In this document: piece by piece, positions 8,231-17,801 of the stretch
Layout of the letters: each line of letters begins with the position of its first letter
How positions within the stretch are numbered: position 1 is the first letter of the stretch
The notes under the pieces: model-generated
Told to the model about the DNA's origin: nothing
Databases searched by the model: none
What the model saw: only the letters and a program-made list of their open reading frames with translations
Translations under genes and position numbers: made by a program
Assembly (NCBI RefSeq): GCF_000311785.1
Contig: NZ_HE978540.1
Coordinates: 1 to 64,000, forward strand
DNA: 64,000 bases
Direction of reading: 5' to 3'
From: Brevibacillus massiliensis
GTDB lineage: Bacteria > Bacillota > Bacilli > Brevibacillales > Brevibacillaceae

Positions 8231-9769
8231 ATGAGCGCGAAACAAATGGATACACACCTTCAAGAGCAGCGGATCCAGGCTACGGGAATTTTAAAATGGG
8301 TCGAAAGGATCGGAAACAAGCTTCCCAATCCCTTCATGCTCTTCATTTACTTAATTGTGATTCTGATGCCTTTGACAGCAATCTTATCTATTTTCAATGT
8401 TGCTGCGATCGATCCGATCAAAAACGAACAGGTCCACGTAAAAAACCTGCTCAGCCAGGAAGGTCTGCAATGGCTTTTGCCTAACATCATCAAAAACTTT
8501 TCCTCCTTCCTGCCGCTGGGGTCCATCTTGACCCTGATGCTCGGGGTAGGTTTGGCAGAGAAAGTGGGCCTGCTGGAGTCCGTCATCCGAAAAATGTCGT
8601 TACGCGTCAGTGCGAAGTATGCCAGTTATCTGGTAGCGTTCATCGCATTCTTCAGCCACGTTTCATCCGATGCGGCATTCGTCATTATGCCTCCCCTTGG
8701 CGCGCTGATCTTTCTTGCCGTGGGACGCCACCCCGTAGCTGGATTGCTTGCCGCCATTGCCGGTGTCGGTTCCGGTTTTACCGCGAATATCTTAATCGTC
8801 ACGACCGATGTTCTGCTCTCGGGAATCAGCTCGGAAATCTCCAAATCGGTTGATCCGAATGTGACGGTGAGCGTCTTGGACAACTGGTTCTTCATGGCGA
8901 CTTCCGTCTTCCTGCTTTCAGCGGTTATCGGTTTCATCACAGACAAGTTCATCGAACCGAAGCTGGGCAAGTATCAAGGCAGAACCGATAAAAAATTGGA
9001 AGACTTGACACCCGTGCAGAAGAAAGGCCTGCGGGCGGCAGGAATTGCAGCCATCGTGTTTATTGCAATCATGGCAGCTTTGGTTGTACCGGAAAACGGC
9101 CTGCTTCGCGATCCAAAAACCGGGACCATCGTTCCTTCTCCATTCATCTCGGGTATCGTCCCTGTTATCCTGCTCTTCTTTTTCACGGTTTCTATCGCAT
9201 ATGGAATCACCGTGGGAGCGATTAAGAAGCAGAACGACATCCCTGCGCTGTTAACCGATCCGATCAAAGGCATGGCCGGTTTTATCGTAATGGTCTTCCC
9301 GCTTTCCCAGTTCGTCGCGATGTTCAACTGGAGCAACATGGGAAGCTTCCTCGCCCTGTTTATTACCGATCTGTTAGAAAAATTAAACATGACAGGCGCG
9401 CCTGTATTTATCGGATTGATGTTCCTGTCTGCGTTTCTCTGTATGTTTATCGCCAGCGGTTCTGCGATCTGGTCCCTGTTGGCACCCGTATTTGTTCCGA
9501 TGTTCATGGCGCTTGGCTACCATCCCGCCTTTGCGCAAATCACGTTCCGGATTGCTGATTCTTCCGTGATCCCGTTCGCGATTATCTCACCGTTTATTCC
9601 GTTATTCTTGAACTTTTTGCAGGAGTACCAGAAGGATGCCAAATTAGGAACGTACTATTCCTTGATTTTCCCTTATCCAATCGCCATCTTCCTGGTTTGG
9701 ACGCTCCTGCTGGTTGTCTGGTATTTCCTGGGTCTGCCGATCGGTCCCGGTGTTTATCCCAGAATGTAG
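8231..9769 (+). CDS. abgT: AbgT-family transporter (p-aminobenzoyl-glutamate type)
   Basis: A 512-aa multi-pass membrane protein with about 11-13 hydrophobic segments. It begins with the AbgT-typical stretch VERIGNKLPNPFMLFIY. Family blocks include HVSSDAAFVIMPPLGALIF, GVGSGFTANILI and SGSAIWSLLAPVFVPMFM. Family members take up p-aminobenzoyl-glutamate or export antimetabolites such as sulfonamides. Here two M20 hydrolases follow directly, which favours uptake of an amidated substrate for intracellular cleavage. Start ATG at 8231 has GGGGG 6 nt upstream. First gene of an abgT-abgA-abgB-like operon. Confidence 0.88.
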   Translation: MSAKQMDTHLQEQRIQATGILKWVERIGNKLPNPFMLFIYLIVILMPLTAILSIFNVAAIDPIKNEQVHVKNLLSQEGLQWLLPNIIKNFSSFLPLGSILTLMLGVGLAEKVGLLESVIRKMSLRVSAKYASYLVAFIAFFSHVSSDAAFVIMPPLGALIFLAVGRHPVAGLLAAIAGVGSGFTANILIVTTDVLLSGISSEISKSVDPNVTVSVLDNWFFMATSVFLLSAVIGFITDKFIEPKLGKYQGRTDKKLEDLTPVQKKGLRAAGIAAIVFIAIMAALVVPENGLLRDPKTGTIVPSPFISGIVPVILLFFFTVSIAYGITVGAIKKQNDIPALLTDPIKGMAGFIVMVFPLSQFVAMFNWSNMGSFLALFITDLLEKLNMTGAPVFIGLMFLSAFLCMFIASGSAIWSLLAPVFVPMFMALGYHPAFAQITFRIADSSVIPFAIISPFIPLFLNFLQEYQKDAKLGTYYSLIFPYPIAIFLVWTLLLVVWYFLGLPIGPGVYPRM

Positions 9770-9817
9770 CACCTGGTGGACATCACCGAAAAAAACATCG
9801 TTGGGAGATGACGTAGT

Positions 9818-11074
9818 TTGGATATTATTTCGTTGCGCAGAGATTTTCACATGCATCCCGAGGTGGGGTTCACGGAATTTCGTACCGCCTCCAAAGTGGT
9901 GGAAATATTGACAGCTCTCGGGTACGAAGTCATCTATGGCAAAGACGCGATGGACGGTCCCTCCCGCCGCGGGCTGCCGACGGAGGAAGTGCTGGAGGCA
10001 GCTTACGCGCGAGCCCTGCGGGACGGGGCAAATCCTGCCGTCGTTGAACAGATGAGGGGTGGGTTCACTGCCGTCATCGGCATCCTGAAGGGAAAAGCAG
10101 CCGGCCCTACCGTCGCCTTCCGCTTTGACATGGATGCCCTGCCGGTTCTTGAGAGCACAGATGCTGACCACTTCCCGCAGTCGGCAGGGTTCCGCTCCGT
10201 GTATGAAGGCAATATGCATGCCTGCGCCCATGACGGACATACCGCCATCGGATTGGGGCTGGCGGCGGAACTGGCGGACGGAGATTTTGCCGGAACCGTG
10301 AAGCTGATTTTCCAGCCCGCCGAAGAAGGCGTGCGCGGAGCCTACTCCATCGTCCAAAAAGGAATGCTGGACGATGTCGATTACATTTTTTGCCATCACC
10401 TCGGAACCAACCTTCCCTTGGGCGAGATCCACGGCGGCTCTTCCGGATTCCTGGCTACGACGAAGCTGGCCGTTCATTTTCACGGCGTCTCTTCCCACGC
10501 CGGGGCCACTCCGGAAAAAGGGCGGAACGCCTTGCTGGGAGCCGCTACCGCCCTGTTGAACATTCATGCGATCCCGCGTTTCAGTTCGGGTTCCACCCGC
10601 GTCAACGTAGGGGTCCTGGAAGGAGGCACGGCGGCCAACATCATTCCCTCCTATGCCAAAATGATCGTGGAAACGCGTTCGGCGACCGAGGAAGTAAACC
10701 GGGAACTGGAGCAGCGGGTGCGCAACATCATCGCCCACAGTGCCGCCATGCACGAGCTGGAGCATGAAATCGAGGTCATCGGCGCCGCCATCCCGATCGA
10801 CTACGACGAGGACATGGCCGCATTGGTGATCGAGGAGGCCAAACAGGTCGAAGGGTTTACCGCCTTTAAAGTCGGGGCTGCCAATTCCATGGGAAGCGAG
10901 GATGCCAGCTTCCTGATCCGGCGGGTGCAGGAGCGCGGCGGAAAAGGAACGTATATGGCCATTGGCACGGATATCCCCGCCCCCCATCACCATCCCAAGT
11001 TTGATATTCAGGAGGAGATCCTGCCTCGGGCTGTCCGGCTGCTGCATCGCATTGCCAGACGTATGCTGAAGTGA
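9818..11074 (+). CDS. abgA: M20 family amidohydrolase, AbgA-like
   Basis: A 418-aa zinc peptidase/amidohydrolase resembling subunit A of p-aminobenzoyl-glutamate hydrolase. Metal and catalytic blocks are FHMHPEVGFTEFRT at the N-terminus, FRFDMDALPV, the HACAHDGHTA histidine cluster, PAEEGVRGA and the late HHHPKFDI. An insertion of about 30 residues (around GPSRRGLPTEEV) precedes the DMDAL block, as in AbgA. The start is TTG at 9818, about 11 nt after GGGAG; no earlier in-frame start fits. It lies 48 nt after abgT and 41 nt before abgB and would form a heterodimer with AbgB. Confidence 0.85.
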   Translation: MDIISLRRDFHMHPEVGFTEFRTASKVVEILTALGYEVIYGKDAMDGPSRRGLPTEEVLEAAYARALRDGANPAVVEQMRGGFTAVIGILKGKAAGPTVAFRFDMDALPVLESTDADHFPQSAGFRSVYEGNMHACAHDGHTAIGLGLAAELADGDFAGTVKLIFQPAEEGVRGAYSIVQKGMLDDVDYIFCHHLGTNLPLGEIHGGSSGFLATTKLAVHFHGVSSHAGATPEKGRNALLGAATALLNIHAIPRFSSGSTRVNVGVLEGGTAANIIPSYAKMIVETRSATEEVNRELEQRVRNIIAHSAAMHELEHEIEVIGAAIPIDYDEDMAALVIEEAKQVEGFTAFKVGAANSMGSEDASFLIRRVQERGGKGTYMAIGTDIPAPHHHPKFDIQEEILPRAVRLLHRIARRMLK

Positions 11075-11115
11075 TGCCTTCGGCCGGACTGTAAAAAGAA
11101 AGGAAGTAATCAAGC

Positions 11116-12519
11116 ATGCATGGAAAACGGATTTCGGAAATGATCGAAGAGAAACGTGACCTTTTTATCCAGGTGAGCGATCAGATCTGGGAGTATGCGG
11201 AAACCCGCTTTGAGGAATTTCGTTCCGCCGAGCTTCTCTGCAAAACGCTGGAGGACCAAGGATTTACGGTTGAGCGGGGAGTCGGCGGGATCGAGACGGC
11301 TTTTATCGGGAGCTATGGAAGCGGGGCTCCTGTCGTCGCCATCCTGGGCGAATACGACGCCTTGTCCGGAATGAGCCAAAAGAAGGGCTGCGCCAAGGAA
11401 GAGCCGCTGGTGCCGGGCGGAAACGGACACGGATGCGGTCACAATCTGCTCGGGACGGGGTCATTGGCCGCTGCGGTAGCCGTCAAGCAGTACATGGAGG
11501 AAAACAACATGTCCGGGACGGTCCGCTACTATGGCTGCCCCGGCGAAGAAGGCGGCTCCGGCAAAGCCTTCATGGCCAGAGAAGGGCTGTTCGATGACGT
11601 CGATTTTGCCCTCTGCTGGCATCCGATGGGATACAACGCGATCATGGCGGTGGACTCCCTCGCCAATTACCAGGTTTACTTCAGGTTTAAGGGAAAAAGC
11701 GCTCACGCGGCGGCCAGCCCGCACTTGGGACGAAGCGCCCTGGATGCGGTAGAGCTGATGAATATCGGCGTGAACTACCTGCGGGAACACATCATTTCCG
11801 ATGCGCGAATCCATTACGCCATCACCAATACGGGCGGTCTCTCCCCCAATGTGGTGCAGGCCAATGCGGAGGTGCTTTACCTGGTGCGTGCCCCCAAGGT
11901 TCCCCAGGTGCAGGAAATTTACGAGCGGGTGTGCAAGATTGCCCAAGGGGCCGCGCTCATGACGGAAACCGAGCTGGAAATCGTCTTCGACAAAGCCTGC
12001 TCCAACCTGGTGCAGAACAAAACCATCGAATCTGTCATGTACAGAAACTTCCAGAAATTGGGCGTCCCTGTGTTTGACGAAACGGAACTTCAGCTGGCCA
12101 AAGAAGTTCGCGCTACGCTGACCGAACAAGAAAGACGCACGTCGATAAAAGTGTCGCCGGACGCCCCCGACATGGATCTGGTCGATTGGCTGATTCCCTA
12201 CACAGGTGATCCGGTTCCGCTGAACGGGTCCACAGATGTAGGCGATGTCAGCTGGATTACTCCTACGGCTCAATGCAATACAGCCTGCTTTGTCAACGGC
12301 TCGACGCTTCACTCCTGGCAATGGGTCACCCTCGGGGCCACCTCCATCGGCCATAAAGGGATGCTGCACGCCGGAAAAGTCATGGCGGCTACAGCAATCG
12401 ACATGTTAAACCATCCGGAGCTGATCGAACAAGCCAAAAGCGAGCTGAAACAGCGGTTGGGCAGCGAAAAATACGTATCTCCCATCCCGGCCGGCGTCAA
12501 GCCATCCGTCAAAAAATAG
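11116..12519 (+). CDS. abgB: M20 family peptidase, AbgB-like
   Basis: A 467-aa M20D-type hydrolase resembling subunit B of p-aminobenzoyl-glutamate hydrolase. Visible are AILGEYDAL, GHGCGHNLLG with the metal histidines, YGCPGEEGGSG with the catalytic glutamates, the dimerisation block KGKSAHAAASPHLGRSALDA and STDVGDVSW near the C-terminus. Together with AbgA it should split p-aminobenzoyl-glutamate or a similar N-acyl amino acid after import by AbgT. The start ATG at 11116 has an AAAGGAAG ribosome site. The operon ends in a strong terminator 10 nt after the stop codon. Confidence 0.87.
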   Translation: MHGKRISEMIEEKRDLFIQVSDQIWEYAETRFEEFRSAELLCKTLEDQGFTVERGVGGIETAFIGSYGSGAPVVAILGEYDALSGMSQKKGCAKEEPLVPGGNGHGCGHNLLGTGSLAAAVAVKQYMEENNMSGTVRYYGCPGEEGGSGKAFMAREGLFDDVDFALCWHPMGYNAIMAVDSLANYQVYFRFKGKSAHAAASPHLGRSALDAVELMNIGVNYLREHIISDARIHYAITNTGGLSPNVVQANAEVLYLVRAPKVPQVQEIYERVCKIAQGAALMTETELEIVFDKACSNLVQNKTIESVMYRNFQKLGVPVFDETELQLAKEVRATLTEQERRTSIKVSPDAPDMDLVDWLIPYTGDPVPLNGSTDVGDVSWITPTAQCNTACFVNGSTLHSWQWVTLGATSIGHKGMLHAGKVMAATAIDMLNHPELIEQAKSELKQRLGSEKYVSPIPAGVKPSVKK

Positions 12520-12528
12520 CAAACGAGC

Positions 12529-12557
12529 AGGGGCTGCCCGAAAGCAGCCCCTGTTTT
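12529..12557 (+). terminator. Rho-independent terminator of the abg operon
   Basis: AGGGGCTGC and GCAGCCCCT form a perfect 9-bp stem with a CCGAAA loop, followed by GTTTTG. It lies between convergent abgB and efeU. Confidence 0.88.
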
Positions 12558-12566
12558 GTGTTCCTC

Positions 12567-14339
12567 TTACGGTTGCACCGTGCGCGTCCTCGCCTGTCTT
12601 TCCGTCCAGACCAGCTCGCCGATGACAAACAGCAGCAGCAAGGCTTGGGGAATCACCGTTTCCAGGGATGGATAAAAACCAATCCATTCGGCAAACGGCA
12701 GGCCGCCAATCTGGTGAGCAGGCAGCAGATTCGTCACCTGCAGGACGTGGATGCTGACTCCCAGGATTTTGAAGGCAATGGCGTAGATCAAAATTGTGGC
12801 GCACGTGAAGAAAAATCGGATCGGCAGCTTGACACTGCAGAGAATCAGGATAAAGCCGATGACGAATAAGGCGGCCAGCGCACAGGCAATCCCGGTCAAC
12901 AGTTGGTGCAGGCTGATGGCTGGGGCCATTCCGGCGTAAAAGACGATGGTTTCCGCGCCTTCGCGAAAAATCGCAAAAAAGCTGACGGCCGCCATCGACC
13001 AAAGTCCCCCTTTGGCCATAGCCGATCCAAGCTGCCGATTGATGTATTGGTTCCAGTTTTGAATATTGGCCTTGCGATGCAGCCACACGCCGACCGTAAA
13101 CATCATCACGACCGCAACAATCCCGGTCAGGCCTTCGATGTATTCGCGGCTGGTACTGGCGGCTGCCTTGGAAAAATACATCGTGATGAACACGGCCAGC
13201 AGTGCGCTGCAGACGATGCCCAATCCGATCCCTGCCCAGATCCACTTTTGCTTGTCGGCCTGATTCGCTTTTTTCAAAAATGACAGCAATGCTGACACGA
13301 TCAGCAGGGCTTCCAGTCCTTCGCGGAGCAGCACGAGTGCCGCATCCCACGCTGTGTAGCTCTGATCGCCCTCCAGAAAAGGCGTTAATTTTTCTTTGAC
13401 TTCCCGGATGATTTTTTCCGTTCGCTCAATGTCGGGCTGCTTGGAGCCAAGCAAGCTGATCGACAGCGGGATTTGACTCTCGATTTGCGTGTATAAGCCG
13501 GCCGAGCGGGTCTGCACCTGCCCTTCGACCAGCGGCCAAATCGTCACGAATTGGTTCAGCTTCGCGATCGCTGTTTGCAGATCCTGCGACTGAATCGCCG
13601 CGTCCGCAGCCTTCAGCAGATCGACCAGGTCCTGCAGCGAAGCGTCCGCCTGCTCGTTCGCCTGATTTGCCTGTTTGCCGCCGCCTTGGAGGAAATGGTC
13701 CAGCGCCTGTTTTAAGGCGGCAAGACTTTCCAGCGCCTTTTGTTGATCGACAGGCTCTTGATTCAAAGCGATGCGGATGTACATCAGATTTTTTTCAATT
13801 TCGCCGTAGTCCGCTATGCTTGCCTGTTGGACAGCGGATTCCGCCTTCAGCCACTGGCTGTTGAACGACTTATAGTACGCTTTGGCCTGCGCCTGGTTTT
13901 GATTTTTGACCTCGTCGATCATCCGGTCGGCCAGCGGCAGCAGCTGCTTGACTTTTTCTTTGCCGTCGTCCTTTTTGCCGCCCTGCAGCGCAGCTTCATA
14001 CGCATTGGTCGCATGGGACAGCTGCGCAAGCGCTTCGTAGACCGAATTTTTGTCCCGGGGATTTTCTCCCATGACGTCTTGCACGCGGGCGAGGGCATCG
14101 TCTACTTGTTTTGCCTCCGGATTGTCCTGCTTGATTTGTTTCCAGCTGTCCTGAAACTTCTGCAAATCATCGAGAATGGGCTGCCAATTTTCGTCTTTCG
14201 ATTTTACCAACGCATCTCCGACGTGAACAAACAACTCATCGGTAGAGGGTGCGGCGGCAGCGGGCAGCGCGACGACGGCAACCAACAGCAGGACGAGGGC
14301 AAACAGGCCTAGCGGGCAAATCTTCTTTTTCATCTCCAT
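12567..14339 (-). CDS. efeU: EfeU-like FTR1-family iron permease with N-terminal extracytoplasmic domain
   Basis: A 590-aa iron permease of the ferrous EfeUOB system. It has a signal sequence, then about 300 residues of helical extracytoplasmic domain, then the seven-helix FTR1 permease. The two RExxE iron motifs are REGLEALLIVSALL and REGAETIVFYAGM. The long N-terminal domain is usual for Bacillus YwbL-type EfeU but absent from the enterobacterial form. It is the last gene of efeO-efeB-efeU, with 43 nt after efeB. Expression should be iron-repressed through the Fur box upstream of efeO. Confidence 0.9.
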   Translation of the reverse strand: MEMKKKICPLGLFALVLLLVAVVALPAAAAPSTDELFVHVGDALVKSKDENWQPILDDLQKFQDSWKQIKQDNPEAKQVDDALARVQDVMGENPRDKNSVYEALAQLSHATNAYEAALQGGKKDDGKEKVKQLLPLADRMIDEVKNQNQAQAKAYYKSFNSQWLKAESAVQQASIADYGEIEKNLMYIRIALNQEPVDQQKALESLAALKQALDHFLQGGGKQANQANEQADASLQDLVDLLKAADAAIQSQDLQTAIAKLNQFVTIWPLVEGQVQTRSAGLYTQIESQIPLSISLLGSKQPDIERTEKIIREVKEKLTPFLEGDQSYTAWDAALVLLREGLEALLIVSALLSFLKKANQADKQKWIWAGIGLGIVCSALLAVFITMYFSKAAASTSREYIEGLTGIVAVVMMFTVGVWLHRKANIQNWNQYINRQLGSAMAKGGLWSMAAVSFFAIFREGAETIVFYAGMAPAISLHQLLTGIACALAALFVIGFILILCSVKLPIRFFFTCATILIYAIAFKILGVSIHVLQVTNLLPAHQIGGLPFAEWIGFYPSLETVIPQALLLLFVIGELVWTERQARTRTVQP

Positions 14340-14382
14340 GCGAAACGAACTCCTCTTTTCTCGGTGTAAAACGGGAGAAGCT

Positions 14383-15693
14383 CTATGAAAAGAGCGCCTC
14401 TCCCAAGTAACTGCCCTGTTTGACTCCGGGGAAGCAAGCGAATATGCCGCTGCCGCGATGGACGATGTACTCGTTTAGCTTGTCATTCTTCGCCAGGTTT
14501 TGCTGGATGGGAATAAATTGTCTTGCGGGATCGCGTTGAAAACAGATGAATAAGTGTCCGGCATTTAGGGCGCCTGTTTTTGGTTCAATCCCGTCCGCAT
14601 AGGAAAAAGAGCGGCGCAGAAGCTTCACCTGTCCATCTCCGTGGGCAATGCGGGCATGGGCCGTCGCCGGTATGACAAGCTGGCCGTTTTTGTCTTTTCG
14701 GTTGAGATCAAGCGGTTCAAACTCGTCTTGGCCGCCAAGCGGCGCTCCGCTGTCCCGATGACGCCCGAACGTATCCTCCTGATCGCGAAGCGTTGTCCGA
14801 TCCCATACTTCGATCCGCATTTGGATCCGCCTGACGACCAGGTATGTCCCTCCTGCCAGCCAGGCCGGGCCATCCTGCGGCTGCACCCAGACGTACTGAT
14901 TCATCAGCTTCGGATCGTTTACATCCGGATTGCCCGTGCCGTCCTTAAACCCGAATAAATTGCGCGGCGTCGCTTTCTTGGGGTCGGCCTGATGCGTGCG
15001 CTGAAACCCGGCTTGCGTCCAGCGCACCGCAGCGATTCCGCGGGCCCTGCGGGTGAGATTGCGCAAAGCGTGAAAGGCGACCTGCGGATCGTCGGCGCAA
15101 ACCTGTACGCACACGTCTCCGCCGCACCACTCCGGCTGCAAATCGTCCAGCGGAAACACCGGCAACTCGCTCAGCGCCTGCGGACGCTTGGCCCCCAGAC
15201 CGAAGCGATCGACACCGTCTTTCAGAAAGAAACTGGGGCCCACGCCAAACGTAATCGTCAGATTGGACGGCAGCAAACCTGCTGCTTCCCCCGTGTCTGC
15301 CGGAGGTACGTACTCGTTGGCGAGCTTCTCAGCCACATCTCTTCCCTGTGTCATGTTGGCAGCCGCCGCGGTCCAGTCCCGAAACAAGTCGATTACTTCC
15401 GGGCGTTTTTCTGCCGTGATGTCAAACGAGGCAAAGTACACGTGGTTTTGCACCTCGGTCAAAATCCCGGCCTGATGCTCGCCATAAAACGGCACGATTC
15501 CCCCTGCGGCACCCGCTTTGTTCATGCTGCCGGAGCCGGACGCTTGGGTCAACGCCAAGACGCCGCCCATGCCGCTCGCGCCGACAAGGGCGCCGATCCC
15601 GCCAATCCCGGCCAGCTTCAGCATGTTCCGCCGAGAAATCGGCTGAGTCAGAAAATCGGATGTCCCCGCCTTGTTTCGACTCTCGTCCGTCAT
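14383..15693 (-). CDS. efeB: EfeB deferrochelatase / Dyp-type peroxidase, Tat-exported
   Basis: A 436-aa haem-dependent Dyp-type peroxidase. The N-terminus has a twin-arginine signal (SRRNMLKLAGIGGIGALVG). The Dyp catalytic block GFKDGTGNP carries the distal aspartate, and the late HAR-IAHGD area supplies the proximal haem histidine region. EfeB-type proteins oxidise ferrous iron or release iron from haem outside the membrane for EfeU. Start ATG at 15693 lies 2 nt after the efeO stop, so translation is probably coupled. Confidence 0.92.
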   Translation of the reverse strand: MTDESRNKAGTSDFLTQPISRRNMLKLAGIGGIGALVGASGMGGVLALTQASGSGSMNKAGAAGGIVPFYGEHQAGILTEVQNHVYFASFDITAEKRPEVIDLFRDWTAAAANMTQGRDVAEKLANEYVPPADTGEAAGLLPSNLTITFGVGPSFFLKDGVDRFGLGAKRPQALSELPVFPLDDLQPEWCGGDVCVQVCADDPQVAFHALRNLTRRARGIAAVRWTQAGFQRTHQADPKKATPRNLFGFKDGTGNPDVNDPKLMNQYVWVQPQDGPAWLAGGTYLVVRRIQMRIEVWDRTTLRDQEDTFGRHRDSGAPLGGQDEFEPLDLNRKDKNGQLVIPATAHARIAHGDGQVKLLRRSFSYADGIEPKTGALNAGHLFICFQRDPARQFIPIQQNLAKNDKLNEYIVHRGSGIFACFPGVKQGSYLGEALFS

Positions 15694-15695
15694 AC

Positions 15696-16559
15696 CTATC
15701 CCTCCAGCACAATCCCCATATTGGACAGCGGCTCTGCCAAATTGTCGATCGCCTGGCTCAGTTTTTTGATTTGCTCCTCCCCCAGCTCGGTATACAGGAC
15801 ATACCCCTCGCCTTTTTTGCAGGAGGCCAGCAGCTTATCTACCTCTGCGAAGCGCTTTTCAATCTCTTGCGACAGGCCGCTGTCTTTTTTCTCGATGGCC
15901 GGCTTTAAGAGTTCATAGATTTTCTCCGCCCCTTCCACGTTGGCCGCAAAGTCGTACAGGTCTGTGTGCGAATAGCGCTCCTCCTCCCCTGTCACTTTCG
16001 ATGAAGAGACCTCGTTGAGTAATTCGACGGCACCTGTAACCAACATTTGTGGCGTAACTTCTACCGTCTCCACTTTTCCCCGCAGCAGTTTGGCATCGTT
16101 TATCAGCTGGTCGGCATACGTTTCGTATCCTTTGGTTGTCTTGTCGATCCACAAGCCTTTTTCAATGCGGTGAAACCCCCTCCATTCCTCGTCAGGCACG
16201 TCGTTTTCGCGGGCGTCGATATCGGGGTCGAGATCCCCGAGCGCTTCTGCAATCGGTTCGATGCGTTCGTAGAACATCCGGGTCGGCGCGTACAGTGCTT
16301 GTGCCTTCTCAAGGTCGCCGTTCTTCACGGCGTCCGTAAAGGACTCCGTCGCTTGGACGAACTGGTCGATCTGCTCAAGCGCGTACGCCCGGTAGCTGTC
16401 CGTTACGCTCTTCATTTCTTCGCTTACATCGGCTCCGCCGGCAGGTTTGCTCTCCTGCGGAGGCTGCGGTGCTGCTTTGTCGGCCGGTTGACTGCCGCAC
16501 CCGAACAGCACTGCACTGACGATCAGCAGCATGGATGTGAATGCAACGGTTTTTTTCAT
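15696..16559 (-). CDS. efeO: EfeO iron-binding lipoprotein (M75/imelysin-like)
   Basis: A 287-aa surface lipoprotein that delivers iron to EfeU. It has a signal peptide with the lipobox LFGCGS and an imelysin-like domain with the conserved GFHRIEKGLW motif and TPQMLVTGAVELLNEV. It lacks the cupredoxin domain of enterobacterial EfeO, as Bacillus YwbM does. Start ATG at 16559 follows an AGGAGAGG ribosome site; the frame is open to 16577 but without a better site. First gene of the operon. Confidence 0.9.
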   Translation of the reverse strand: MKKTVAFTSMLLIVSAVLFGCGSQPADKAAPQPPQESKPAGGADVSEEMKSVTDSYRAYALEQIDQFVQATESFTDAVKNGDLEKAQALYAPTRMFYERIEPIAEALGDLDPDIDARENDVPDEEWRGFHRIEKGLWIDKTTKGYETYADQLINDAKLLRGKVETVEVTPQMLVTGAVELLNEVSSSKVTGEEERYSHTDLYDFAANVEGAEKIYELLKPAIEKKDSGLSQEIEKRFAEVDKLLASCKKGEGYVLYTELGEEQIKKLSQAIDNLAEPLSNMGIVLEG

Positions 16560-16617
16560 AGACAATCCTCTCCTCATATGGGATCACGTTTGATTAGGGC
16601 AGTATTATTATAAGGGG

Positions 16618-16637
16618 AATGATAATCATTTTCAATT
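16618..16637 (-). promoter_or_regulatory. Fur box upstream of efeO
   Basis: The 15-mer TGATAATCATTTTCA (16620-16634) fits the Bacillus Fur 7-1-7 pattern TGATAATNATTATCA with one mismatch. It lies about 60 bp upstream of efeO, where a promoter would be expected. Confidence 0.75.
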
Positions 16638-16689
16638 GTTTTTTTCTGCTCATCCGCCCCCTCCGTCCCCATGTTCTGTTTTCCCTTAC

Positions 16690-16890
16690 ATGAAGGAATT
16701 CGATAAGACAAATATTCGTTTCATAACGGGTTTGACGTCGCCTTGTCCGAATCAGCCCTTTGCCAGCGTGTTTCCCGACGGCGACGGGATCGGTGTCTAC
16801 ACGGATGCGCAAAAGACGATTGAACAGTTTCACCGCCGGTCGCCAAAAGACGCCGAGTCCTGGCAGCAGCTGCTTTGTAACACTTCCTCC
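16690..16890 (+). pseudogene. CrtI/phytoene-desaturase-like oxidoreductase remnant
   Basis: A reading frame from ATG 16690 encodes a fragment that resembles the region after the FAD motif of CrtI-type amine oxidoreductases: FPDGDGIGVYTDAQKTIEQF followed by SPKDAESWQQL. Neither the N-terminal GxGxxG motif nor the C-terminal part is present, and the frame ends in unrelated residues by 16908. No ribosome site is visible. I read it as a leftover of a deleted gene; the family assignment rests on a short stretch. Confidence 0.45.
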
Positions 16891-16942
16891 CCTGCCGCGT
16901 CTTACTAAAGAAGAGGCAGAATAATCTAAAGGAGAACATAAA

Positions 16943-17281
16943 ATGAAAACGGGATGGCTAGGAATACCGCTTAGCATGGCGTTTGCAGCGGAGGCGCAAA
17001 AGCGCTGTTGGCAGTTTTCTGACGGGGGCTGGGGAATACAAGGACAGTGGTTGACCTTTACGCCAAAAGACGGGGAAGTGGTATACCGGTATTTGGGCCC
17101 GGACCTTGGCATGAAAGAAAAACTGGCGAAAGAGGCGGTCGAACAATTTCTTGCGGAAAACGGGCAGCTCATTGAGGATAACGGCCGACTGGCACAGCCG
17201 GATGCGGACAGCGGCAGCATGTTCATGTGGAAACATGCAATGATTATCTCGTCAAGCCAGCACGGGGGCAATGACCATTAA
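16943..17281 (+). CDS. Hypothetical protein
   Basis: A 112-aa protein that I do not recognise. It begins with a short hydrophobic stretch and carries a tryptophan-rich beta-like segment (CWQFSDGGWGIQGQW), a KLAKEAVEQFLAENGQ helix and a polar C-terminus. The ribosome site AAGGAG lies 9 nt before ATG 16943, which supports translation. Its 3' end overlaps the next gene by 11 nt, so the two are probably one transcript. Confidence 0.6.
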   Translation: MKTGWLGIPLSMAFAAEAQKRCWQFSDGGWGIQGQWLTFTPKDGEVVYRYLGPDLGMKEKLAKEAVEQFLAENGQLIEDNGRLAQPDADSGSMFMWKHAMIISSSQHGGNDH

Positions 17282-17783
17282 AAAAGGATTGCTGTATGCC
17301 GTATTATCTATCATATTGGCTGGTTGCCAAACGCAACCAGATGCGAGGCCAGTGTCAGAAAATCCGGTAAGCTCCGATGAGGAACCCCAGCAGGAGAATC
17401 AAGCAAATTCAAAAGACATCTGGCTGTATCTCTATCGTGAAAACCCCTTAAAATCCCAACCAGAGTTGATCGATTTGCGGTATTCACCTGAAGAAGTGGC
17501 GGCAGTTGAAAACTGGCTCAAAGCGGGGAAACCTGACAGCAAAATCGATCGAAGCAAGGTAGACAAAATCTACATGCTTCAATTTCAGTTTCTGAAAGAC
17601 AAGGCGGTAACGGATCAGGAGTATTACATGTACATAAAAACGAACGACGGCAGTTTTTATGCGAAAAAATTTCAATTCAATGTGGATTATACCTTTGAAG
17701 AATTCCATGCTGATCGTAAAAAGAAGCTGCTGGACCTCATTGGGATGGAGGATTGGCTAGAGGTAAGCGAACTCCCGAATTGA
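17271..17783 (+). CDS. Putative lipoprotein
   Basis: A 170-aa protein with a lipoprotein signal peptide (lipobox LAGC, cysteine at residue 19), then a disordered acidic linker and a small folded domain of about 110 residues. Motifs such as WLYLYRENPL and YMYIKTNDGSFYAKKF do not identify a family. It overlaps the preceding gene by 11 nt, so the start depends on translational coupling. Probably surface-anchored; function unknown. Confidence 0.65.
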   Translation: MTIKKGLLYAVLSIILAGCQTQPDARPVSENPVSSDEEPQQENQANSKDIWLYLYRENPLKSQPELIDLRYSPEEVAAVENWLKAGKPDSKIDRSKVDKIYMLQFQFLKDKAVTDQEYYMYIKTNDGSFYAKKFQFNVDYTFEEFHADRKKKLLDLIGMEDWLEVSELPN

Positions 17784-17801
17784 TCGAACCCGCCAACAAG
17801 T

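Noticed and set aside
9644-11113. A 489-aa open frame antisense to abgA
   Set aside because: Only an antisense shadow; abgA shows conserved metal motifs and operon context.
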